Assembly: GCA_050084515.1 (NCBI GenBank)
Contig: CM114271.1
Location: forward strand, 10,230,001 to 10,294,000
Reading direction: 5' to 3'
DNA length: 64,000 nucleotides
Origin: Blasia pusilla
Taxonomy: Eukaryota; Marchantiophyta; Marchantiopsida; Blasiales
Part shown: piece by piece, positions 55,861 to 64,000 of the stretch
Position numbering within the stretch: position 1 is the stretch's first letter
Layout: every line of letters starts with the position of its first letter
The notes under the pieces: generated by a model
What the model saw: only the letters and a program-made list of their open reading frames with translations
What the model was told of the DNA's origin: nothing
Databases searched by the model: none
Position numbers and translations under genes: made by a program

Positions 55861-58542
55861 GTATATTTTTGTACAAGTGCAAGCCGATTGTATATGATAA
55901 GCAAATTTATTTTAGATAAAGGTGTACAAGAAAAAACTTCTAAAAAAAGTTAAATTCATTGTCACATGAATGGATGTAATGTCGACATGGTAAAGCTTGT
56001 AATATACAATGTTATACAATCCATATGGATGTATTGTATTATCCTTTACCCAATCCTCAAAAATTATTTATTACTGTAATTTCAATGGAACAACACCAGT
56101 TTAGAGGATGAGCAATATCTACTAGGAAAATGAGGTATATTTTAAAGATGGACGTGCTACATTTTGCTTGCTGAACGTGCTTTACGAGCATTGGACCACA
56201 TCAATGAGCCTCTTTAGTGAAAATTAAGATCTCAATCGAGATAACTCTCAGATTAGGTATATCTGCCATGTCAAGTGTCAGACCAAGCCTACCAAGTTTC
56301 CTTCTAAACCAATGGTGGAAACAAATCTTGGCTCAAAATGAAGGAGAATAGTGAAAGGAAGCTAAGTGAATCCCCACTTCAAGCCCTCTTCTTCCACTAT
56401 CTTCTTCCTTTCTTGGCCTTGATTTTTAGTCACAAGCTCAAAAATCATGAAACTTTGTGAAATGATGCCCCCATGCTTTTGCAACATAGGGAGAAAAATA
56501 AATTCTCCAAATGCTCACTAAAGATTGAATTAAAAATGGAAGACCAAAAATATGATCTTGGATTTGTAATTACATCTTGGAGTCGATATTAGAAAATCCA
56601 AACCGTCCACATGGGAGATTACATTCTCGGGGGGATCACTATATGAAAGGCTCTACATCACCTACGACGTTTTAGGGTCTAGATTCCCTAACTTATAAGT
56701 GAAAAATTATTTTTTCTCATCCTTATGTACTTAAAAGGAATCATTCTTCATTTTTGGTACCCCTAAAATTCTTTGAGAGGAAAGGATTGCAAGACAAATG
56801 ATTTACAAGGGTGGATTTATAGATAATCTTGCCCTCATAAGTTACAGTATGCAGTATTGCATGGGGAATCGCCATAGTAGTCAATTTTCCTTGACAACCA
56901 CGCTCACAGAAAGTTGCAAATTTTCAAGTGTTTTTGGAGAGCGCAAAGATTAAAATATGATTGGTAACAAGCAGCAAAATTCGATTTGCTGATCACTCTA
57001 TACATAACTGTCCACAAGAGATGACATTGGTTTTAGTTTTCAACCACACATTTTGTGTTGGAAAACTACGGGCGCAACTGAATGCTATAGTTGAGTGCTC
57101 GTCCGAGGTTGGCGCATGGTGGCATTACAAGAGGCATGCGTCTGGTGGCTCCGTGGAGAAGCACATGACTACAGTGGAGAGATGGCAAGGAGAGGAAGAT
57201 TTTTTTTGGGTGCAAATATCTCTCTTTCACGACCAAATCTGATTCCCCCCACGACCAAATTTGAATCAAAAGAGAGAGAGGTCACATGCTTACCTGAATC
57301 AGCCTGAAAGCAAGAGGTTGGATAACAATAAGCCGACCAATGCCAAACAATGGTGAATCAACTTCAACAATAAGTCGAAATGATAAACATACACGAACGA
57401 TTCCAGAGAAGCACAATCTGTCCGTTCTAGGTTCTAGTATCGCAGGATGTAGATCCAATTGAAAAAAAACCGCCTTGAGCTGCTTCACAAGTAGGTATTA
57501 GTCACCACGGATCAAAGAAATCTTTTCAACCTGTCTACTATTTGGGAAGAACTCAACAAAGGATTGATCGAAGCTTGCTCTATTATCAAACCTCCCTACA
57601 ACCTACCTGCAACTTGCTTGCAAGCTCATCTTTCGAGTGGCTGTTGTTCGTCTTTCCTTGGAAGGTTTTTCCTGAAATCCAAACCTGGTTCAAGTCTACT
57701 TGGAAGAAATAGTGGGAAAATGGTTAAGGAGGGAAATCATTTAAAAAAACTATATTTTTCCCTCTAAATTTCCATGCAACGAATCAAAGAATTTCCTTCC
57801 TAGGGAGGAAAGTTATTATATAAAATTAAAATTAAAATAAATATAAATAAAATTTATGCAACAAAAATGTATTATATATATTATATGTGTATTAACCCTA
57901 TCTTATGTGAACGTCTTCCATGGAAGGGCAACTAATATAAAGACCCTATTGTTCTTTTACGAACGCCATGGAATAAATCAAACCCTATTGTTCTTCCACA
58001 AAACTTTATAAGTCTTCCGAGGGACGCAATTAAAAAACCCCTTACTTTGTCGCACATGATGGGGCGTATTTGTGAAAGTGAGACCCTCGAGATTACATTA
58101 TCAGGACGAAGCCCCCCCAAGTTCCATTCCAATCCAATGGTGGAAACAAAATTTGGTTGGAGATGAAGGAGACAAGTAAAATAATCCAAGTGAATCCCTA
58201 GAAATGATCCTAAATGTGACAAAATTCCCTTTATGTCGAATGAAGGAGGGAATCACCAGAAACAAGCCCACGATATACTATATAACATCAATATTTTTAT
58301 ATTCTATTATTGATATTTTCTTTGGAATTGCATAGCCCATTGCAACTTTTGACTTTATTATCAACTTTTTTTGGAGGAAATTTCTTCATCCCTTGTAGCT
58401 TTCGACCAAAGTCTGACCTTTTTTCCCCATTTTTGGAGGGCCTTGCTTACATCTACTTCATGTTTTTAATTTCCCCCTCCCTTGTGTAAGTTGAACAAAA
58501 TTCCAAAAAAAATCCCGTTAGCAATTAAAAATACACTTAAGT
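55861..58542. other. No recognisable gene
   Basis: AT-rich, with A/T-only stretches near 57820-57880. Two direct copies of a roughly 100-bp segment (about 56290-56390 and 58100-58200: aatggtggaaacaaa, gatgaaggaga, aagtgaatccc) hint at a dispersed repeat. Nothing else is identifiable. Confidence 0.5.
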
Positions 58543-58951
58543 TTAATGTACGTTGTTGTCGACTTTTCCTTCAATGACATCCCCTAGCTTTGAAGGACCC
58601 AAATCCTTCATGTTGAACTCCTTGCTCAATTTTCTCTTCACTTGAGCAATATCTTTGATGTGCTCAGTAGGAATGATCATATCATCAACATATAACACAA
58701 AGGTCATGTAATCAAAATGAACACCTTTCTCTCTCATCCTCAAATACACACAAAAGTCATACTCACAACAAGTATATCCATGTCTTCTCATAATTGTATC
58801 AAATCTCATACCATTGCCTTGGACTCTATTTCCATCCGTACAAGGACTTCCTCAATCTGCACACCAAGTTCTCCTTCCCCTGTACTTGAAATCCCTTCGG
58901 CTATTGCATGTACATCTCCTCCTAGGGCTTTCCATGCAAGAAAGCAATTGT
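58543..58951 (-). pseudogene. Older Copia reverse transcriptase, split by insertion
   Basis: On the minus strand, coming from 64000-63955 (ELEQLDVTI) across the insertion: AFLHGK-like bases, then RQWYERFDTIMRRHGYTCCEYDFCVYL-like, FVLYVDDMIIPTEHI (catalytic YVDD), KRKLSKEFNMKDLG. This is the central Copia RT. The younger Copia element interrupts it exactly within the codons before AFLHG. Frame breaks occur near 58810-58930. Confidence 0.85.
58947..58951 (+). other. Target site duplication (left) of full-length Copia
   Basis: ATTGT, repeated at 63955-63959. Confidence 0.9.
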
Positions 58952-59291
58952 TGTAGGAAATTAGTTTGTACAATGAAACAAATCAGCAAATTGCTAATTG
59001 ATAGTAGTCGATCTAAATATTGATCACACGGATCAACCCATATGGACGATCTAGATTAGATTAGGATCAATTTTCTTCTTATGACCATTGATTACTGCTA
59101 GTAACGTTTCATCTTGCGAAACGATACATAGCTATGAGACATTTCTGAAGTGACACAGTTACCGTCACGTCTTTTGATTACGGATCTTAGTTTAGCGCAG
59201 ACTTTACTAATTATGTATCAGCTTTCAATCTATCAACACAGAGAACACAGAGAGTAAAAATGAATTTTCAATTCATTCCAAAATTCTCACA
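58952..59291 (+). repeat. Copia 5' LTR
   Basis: Starts TGTAGGAAATTAG and ends ...attctcaca. It matches 63617-63954. Confidence 0.95.
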
Positions 59292-59303
59292 TGGTATCAG
59301 AGT
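59292..59303 (+). promoter_or_regulatory. tRNA-Met primer binding site
   Basis: tggtatcagagt follows the LTR directly; this is the initiator tRNA-Met site used by most plant Copia elements. Confidence 0.93.
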
Positions 59304-59489
59304 CTGGTCGCTAGTCACTACTTTTACAATTTTCAAAAAGGATTGGAATTTGAGGGACGCTTCAACATTCCTAGAGTAGAGGGGATGCCTTCTGCTCAAA
59401 CGCCTTTCTCGTTTCTATTTTCTTGGTGGCTGCTGACTTCAGATTCTTACGAATTCGAAGTCCTTGACCCTTTTCTGTCACTTTCATCA

Positions 59490-60410
59490 ATGGAAAATGG
59501 TGAATACTACCATGTTCTTCAAGATCGACGACATCCCAAAATTTGACGGGACCTATTTCTATATTTGGTGATTATGCATGAGATTTTACCTTGATGCCAA
59601 AGATCTTGTAGGCATCATAGAAGGTACAACTCCAAAGCCAACATCGGCTACCGCTCTTGCCATGGGCGTTGGGAGTGTCCACGAATGGGAGATTCTCAAC
59701 CGAATTGCCTTATCTTTCATAGGGAATCGTTTAGACAATTCGCAATTCATCATATCAATTCTGTTACGACTGCAGCAAAAGCTTGGACGAAATTAGATTC
59801 TTTATACCAAGTCCGAGATGATGTCACAAAAATGTATCTGCAAGATGAATTGCATACTCTTAATATGAAAGAAGGCAATAATCGTTACCAAACATGTCGA
59901 TCAATTTAGGACATTAATTGATCAACTCCACGCTGCTGGATCGGTGACTACTGATGAAAATCAATATCTTGCATTGATGCAATCAATGCCCAACAGTTAC
60001 CGAAATTTATTGACCTCATTGCAAGGTCAAAGTAATCTTATTTTGCAATCTGTGATCACTTTCCTTCTTACGGAGGAGAAAATGATGAAGACGTAGAATG
60101 TTGAACCGTCCTCAGCTCTTTTTGTTGGACGAGGTTTTTCCTCTTTTCAATCGAAGTCCAAATTTGGCAATTCAAGGCAAGGTGGCTCTTACAGAGGTTA
60201 CGGTCGAGACAAAGCTCCTCAGAAAAGGCTTTAGTCCTTTCAAATCAGGATTTGTTCATGCTTCTATGACGATTCCATATGGCGAAGCGTCCAATCATCA
60301 AGCTGATTGGCAGACTTCATCCTCCAATCAAAAGAACACTTATAAGAAAATGAGGTGTTTCTACTGAAATTTTCAGGGGCATCATATTAAAGATTCCAAA
60401 AAAATCTTGC
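59490..60410 (+). pseudogene. Copia gag
   Basis: Seen: IPKFDGTYFYIW then a stop and LCMRFYLDAKDLVGIIEG, WEILNRIALSFIGNRLDNSQFI, a frameshift near 59775, KAWTKLDSLYQVRD, QFRTLIDQLHAAG, YLALMQSMPNSYRNLLTSL (UBN2-type gag). A degraded zinc knuckle lies at 60356-60400: its second Cys codon is a TGA and its last Cys is Ser. The start codon is uncertain; an ATG lies at 59490. Confidence 0.88.
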
Positions 60411-60770
60411 AGATCAGAAAAAGCAGTCCAGACTTTCTGCTCCTATAGCCAATTTTACGTCTCATCTCTTCTTTACTGTCGCCTATTCGACTTCCGCTTG
60501 CGAAATTCAAGATAACACATGGTATCTTGATATTGGTGCTATGCATCATATGGCCTTCTCCATTGATTATTTTTTGGATTACACTCCTTATGAAAAATTG
60601 TCGTATGTTTTTGTGGGTGATAATTCTAGTGTGGAGATCAGAGGCTCTGGTCAAGTAGAGATCCTTTTGACTAATGGTACTTGACACTTTCTTCGGAATG
60701 TCCTATATATACCAAGCTTAAAGAAAAAAAATTTCTCAGTCAAGCAACTAGATGATTCAGAAGGATTTGC
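60411..60770 (+). pseudogene. Copia aspartic protease
   Basis: NTWYLDIGAMHHM corresponds to the usual WxLDSGAxxHM active site, with Ser replaced by Ile, so it is probably inactive. Downstream are VGDNSSVEIRGSGQVEI and LRNVLYIPSLKKKNFSV, typical of Copia protease ends. One stop precedes LRNVLY. Confidence 0.88.
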
Positions 60771-61700
60771 CTTGATTCATAAAGGACACTGCGTACTCCG
60801 TGACTCTATAGACCAAATCATTACAACGTGTTTCTTAATCAGTGATTTGTACAAACTCGGAGAAGCTGTTCTTCCACCCTTCGGATCTTCTATCATTAAA
60901 GCTGCCAGTGTGGTTCTTCCCATGATTTCTGATCTGTGGCATCACCGTTTGGGACACATTAGTACTACTCGGGTTTCTCAACTATTACAACAACAAATGG
61001 CTGGCGGTCTTCCAACGCATAGTCCCTCGCAGCTTTCTTCATGTCGAGCTTGCCTACATGGCAAACAAACCCACAAACCTTTTTCTAATACGATTCCAGT
61101 CTATAAAGCCCTCAATGTTTTAGAATTAATCCATACTGATATTTATGGGCCTCTTTCTCCCCCTACTCATTTGGGCTTTCGCTATTTCATGGTCTTTATT
61201 GACGATTTCTCCCAATATACTACTGTTTACCTCCAAAGCGTTTTCTTGTTTCACTGAATTTGTGGCTAATGTAGAGACGGAGCATCAACCTCCACGCATT
61301 CAAGCATTGTGATTTGACAATGGTGGTGAATATAAGTCATCTGCTTCTTTCTTAGACTTATGCCATTCTTGAGGAATCTCCAGGCAGTTCACTGTTCCCC
61401 ACACACCACACCAAAATGGTGTTTCAGAACGTAAGAACATAACTCTTGCTAATTCTGTACGTTCTATGCTTTTCCATTCCGCTCTCCCCATGACTTATTA
61501 GGGTGAAGCGTTGGTCACTGCCAATTATTTGCAAAATCGTCTTCCGAGCAAAGCATTGCCACATTCCAAAACACCATATGAGTTATGGTTTAATCGTAAA
61601 CCTGCATTATCTCATCTTCATATTTTTGGAAGTCCTGCATTTGCTAAAATCAATGATCCTCATTCAAAGCAGGATTTTTGCACTGAGGAATGCAATTTCT
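60771..61700 (+). pseudogene. Copia integrase
   Basis: GAG-pre-integrase zinc finger: LWHHRLGHISTTRVSQL and SCRACLHGKQTHKPF (HHCC). Core: LELIHTDIYGPL (first Asp), YFMVFIDDFSQYTTVY, FDNGGEYKS (second Asp), HTPHQNGVSERKN (Glu), then NRLPSKALPHSKTPYELWF and HLHIFGSPAF. The 161-aa frame at 60772-61257 ends by frameshift; stops at about 61312, 61370 and 61500 follow. Confidence 0.92.
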
Positions 61701-62235
61701 AAGTTATAGTGACCAAAGCAAAGCCCGGCCTTTCGAGAGGCTGAGGGACAAACTATCATTCTCTCATGTGATGCTAAAGTTCTTGAAGATTAGACTACTC
61801 AGACCACTCCATCGTTTGCTTCTTCTGATTGCAGAAGATTTGGCTATCAGATATGATCCTCTATTTTTCCGCTCATCCCCTAATCTTCAAACTTCCTTGC
61901 CTATTCGTGCTACTTACCTGGTCATGGGCGTTTCCATCTTTACTATGAAAGAAGAAAACGAGCTCCTACTCCTACTCTTGCTCAAAGAAAAAGTCCTCGC
62001 ATTACTCGGGCTGTTGAGCGTTACAATGCACTTATTGAAGCTAATAAGAACAAGAAGCGAGTTTCAGAGAAGCGTTGGGCCTTGCTCTCTTCTACCAGTT
62101 CTTTTCTCGAACCCCAATCTTATGAAGAGGCTATCTATGGACCTGATTCTTCACATTGGAAGGCTGCCATTTCTGCTGAACTTCAGAATATGGCTTGAAT
62201 GAAGGCTTGGACATTAGTTCCCCTTCCTCCCAATT
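61701..62235 (+). pseudogene. Copia integrase-RT linker
   Basis: The region between integrase and RT, with a Ser/Pro-rich part in the original frame. The long open frame visible here (61690-62202) is out of phase with both neighbours and is not a separate gene. ASYEEAIYGPDSSHWKAAI-type sequence (RT start) lies near 62110-62180. Confidence 0.7.
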
Positions 62236-63099
62236 GCTAAAGGATTTACTCAAGTTCCTGATCTTGATTACGAAGAAACTTTTTCTCCTACGGTTAAACT
62301 TCAATCTCTTTGTATTCTTATTGCTATTGATGCTTATTTCAATCTTGATTTACATCAATTAGATGTAATTGTGGCTTTTCTATATGGGTTCTTGCAACAC
62401 AGGATCTACATGGCTCTTCCTCCTGGCTGGCCAGTTCCAAATAATAACTTGGTCCGCCTTCTAGGAAGATCCATTTATGGTTTGAAGGAATCATCCCGTA
62501 TGTGGTATGAACGATGTCACTATGTTTTACTTGACATTGGTTTTGTCAACACCACTGTTGACTCTAATATTTACATTCTGAACAAGGACTACAATTTTCT
62601 TATCCTTGCTCTCTACGTGGATGATACTATCATTACCAGCTCCAATTCTGCATTGCTTCATTTTGTCAAAAGCAAGCTCTGCCAAGAGTTTGAAATGATT
62701 GACCTTGGTGAGGCTTATCATGTTCTGGGAATGGATATCCAGCGAGAACGGCAACAAGGATGGATCCGGCTCAACCAGACGACTTATATCACCAACAAAC
62801 TCAAACAATTCAATATGCTGGACTGCACACCTATCTCCACTTTCTTTGATTTTGGCCTTCATCTAAGTCAAGATCAATCTCATGTTGATCCCGCTGACAT
62901 CGCAACAATGCCTTATATTCCTTATAAAAGTGCTACGGGCAATTTAATCGGGGCAATGGTGTGCACTCGCCTCGATATTGCCTATTCTATTTGCATTGTT
63001 GTACAATTTATGACCAATCGTGGTCCTGTACAGAGGATTGCTGTCAAAAGTATTTTCAAGTATCTCCAAGGGAAAAAACATTACTTTCTCCAATATTAG
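62236..63099 (+). CDS. Copia reverse transcriptase (partial frame)
   Basis: A 242-aa open frame from 62371, with homology starting earlier (GFTQVPDLDYEETFSPTVKL, LDLHQLDVIVAFLYG). Seen: IYMALPPGWP, LLGRSIYGLKESSRMWYERCHYVL, the catalytic ALYVDDTIIT, KSKLCQEFEMIDLGEAYHVLGMDI, YKSATGNLIGAMVCTRLDIAYSICIV and KSIFKYLQGKKHYFLQY before a stop. The core RT motifs are intact; this is the best preserved coding piece of the window. It cannot act without the broken upstream parts. Confidence 0.93.
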   Translation, partial: AKGFTQVPDLDYEETFSPTVKLQSLCILIAIDAYFNLDLHQLDVIVAFLYGFLQHRIYMALPPGWPVPNNNLVRLLGRSIYGLKESSRMWYERCHYVLLDIGFVNTTVDSNIYILNKDYNFLILALYVDDTIITSSNSALLHFVKSKLCQEFEMIDLGEAYHVLGMDIQRERQQGWIRLNQTTYITNKLKQFNMLDCTPISTFFDFGLHLSQDQSHVDPADIATMPYIPYKSATGNLIGAMVCTRLDIAYSICIVVQFMTNRGPVQRIAVKSIFKYLQGKKHYFLQY

Positions 63100-63605
63100 C
63101 GCTCATCTACTCCTTTTCATCTTCAAGGATATTCTGATGCTGCCTATAGAGACAATATTGACTTCCAAAAATCTACCATCGGATTTTGCTTTGTCCTTGC
63201 AGGAGGAGCAGTTAGCTCAGCAAGTAGAAAACAAAAATCACTTGCCCTTTCCAGTACTGAGTCTAAGTACATTGCAGTGACTAAAACTAGCACCGAAGCT
63301 ATTTGGATCAGAAGATTACTTTACGAAATTGGTTTTGCTCATAAGATAACTGAGATCTTCTGTGACAACCAGAGTGCAATTGCTTTGGTCAATTCTATAA
63401 AAAAATCATGATTGGATCAAACACATCGACATTCAATACCACTATATCAAAGATCAAGTATCAAGTGGCGAAATTATTTTGACCTATTTTTCAACTGCAA
63501 AGATGACTGCACACATTTTTACTAAGGGTTTATAGAAAGGACCTCATCAGAAATACACTACATCTCTAGGGTTATCTAGTCATGAAAATGGCTTATTTGT
63601 TCCCC
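63100..63605 (+). pseudogene. Copia RNase H
   Basis: YSDAAYRDNIDFQKSTIGFCFVLAGGAVSSASRKQKSLALSSTESKYIAVTKTSTEAIWIRRLLYEIGF, with the catalytic Asp in SDA and Glu in STESKY, and FCDNQSAIALVNS. Stops follow at about 63410 and later. Continuous in frame with RT except for the stop at 63097-63099. Confidence 0.92.
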
Positions 63606-63616
63606 TGAGTGGGAGT
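63606..63616 (+). promoter_or_regulatory. Copia polypurine tract
   Basis: tgagtgggag directly before the 3' LTR. Confidence 0.8.
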
Positions 63617-63954
63617 GTTGGAAATTAGTTTGTACAGTGAAACAAATCAGCAAAATGCTTATTGATAGTAGTCGATCTAAATATTGATCACACGGATCGA
63701 CCCATACAGATGATCTAGATTAGATTAGGATAAATATTCTGCTTATGACCGTTGATTACTGCTAGAAATGTTTCACCTTAGAAACGATACATAGCTATGA
63801 GACATTTGTAAAGTGACACAGTTACCGTCACGTCTTTTGATTACGGCTCTTAGTTTAGCGCAGACTTTACTACTTATATATCGGCTTTCAATCTATCAAC
63901 ACAGAGAAAATAGAGAGTAAAAACGCATTTTCAATTCATTCCGCAATTCTTACA
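63617..63954 (+). repeat. Copia 3' LTR
   Basis: Starts TGTTGGAAATTAG and ends ...attcttaca; matches the 5' LTR. Confidence 0.95.
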
Positions 63955-63959
63955 ATTGT
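63955..63959 (+). other. Target site duplication (right) of full-length Copia
   Basis: ATTGT, identical to 58947-58951. Confidence 0.9.
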
Positions 63960-64000
63960 AACATCAAGTTGCTCCAACTCTACCTCATATAGAGCTACTA
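63960..64000 (-). pseudogene. Older Copia reverse transcriptase, upstream part
   Basis: The minus strand encodes an ELEQLDVTI stretch, the conserved strand before AFLHG. It continues at 58951 after removal of the inserted element. Confidence 0.75.

Larger units (their letters stand above)
58952..63954 (+). mobile_element. Full-length Copia element
   Basis: 5,003 bp with two similar LTRs (340 and 338 bp), a tRNA-Met primer site, gag, protease, integrase, RT, RNase H and a polypurine tract in Copia order, and a 5-bp ATTGT target duplication. It is structurally complete but coding is broken by several stops and frameshifts. The LTRs differ at perhaps a dozen or more sites, so insertion is not very recent. 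Confidence 0.95.

Noticed and set aside
61690-62202. 170-aa open frame as a separate gene
   Set aside because: It lies out of phase between Copia integrase and RT, is leucine-rich by chance, and residual homology is in another frame.

Overview
This is plant nuclear DNA made almost entirely of nested and decayed transposable elements. No intact host gene, rRNA gene or tRNA gene is visible. The evidence is the mix of Ty3/Gypsy and Ty1/Copia LTR retrotransposons with plant-type primer sites, En/Spm (CACTA) transposases of plant type, a hAT-like non-autonomous element, and long GA/CT microsatellites. The lineage cannot be fixed from sequence alone; a large-genome land plant, perhaps a non-flowering one, is a weak guess.

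Layout. 0-0.86 kb: 3' end of a Copia element. 0.86-6.2 kb: fragments of Gypsy family C, a CACTA piece, then the 3' end and LTR of a Gypsy family B element. 6.2-10 kb: non-coding repeats with large CT and GA microsatellites. 10.0-11.2 kb: a family B solo LTR. 11.2-21.2 kb: decayed plus-strand family C pieces, separated by the 3' half of a family B element at 12.1-16.65 kb. 21.2-28.9 kb: a minus-strand family B element (gag, protease, RT, RNase H, integrase, 5' LTR). 29.7-40.7 kb: an old plus-strand family C copy split by a nearly complete minus-strand family C copy. 40.8-43.9 kb and 51.2-52.8 kb: CACTA genes in opposite orientation. 44.2-49.3 kb: family B gag and LTR fragments. 52.8-55.9 kb: exon-like low-copy sequence carrying a hAT-like insertion. 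55.9-58.5 kb: no gene seen. 58.5-64 kb: a full-length Copia element with both LTRs, primer site and a 5-bp target duplication, inserted into an older Copia reverse transcriptase.

The most notable system is Gypsy family C. Its polyprotein reads gag (zinc knuckles, RGG box), aspartic protease, C5-cytosine DNA methyltransferase, reverse transcriptase, RNase H, integrase and a C-terminal PHD finger. In the 30.0-39.7 kb copy, gag, protease and the first part of the methyltransferase lie in one reading frame, and the rest of the methyltransferase lies in the RT frame. An 8-bp tandem duplication alone accounts for the frame difference. A second copy (16.65-20.3 kb) also has the methyltransferase and PHD regions, so both belong to the family and are not chance insertions. 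The element therefore pairs a DNA-modifying enzyme with a histone-reader type domain. All copies here carry stops or frameshifts, so none should work as it stands.

The same copy has an unusual end structure: a complete LTR, a 97-bp start of a second LTR outside it, and at the other end an LTR lacking roughly that same start. This is what integration of a two-LTR circle opened inside the LTR would give. Its leader holds an antisense 5S-rRNA-derived segment. Family B elements resemble the Athila/Tat group: one copy has a tRNA-Asp-type primer site, and two copies share an unrecognised accessory ORF downstream of integrase.
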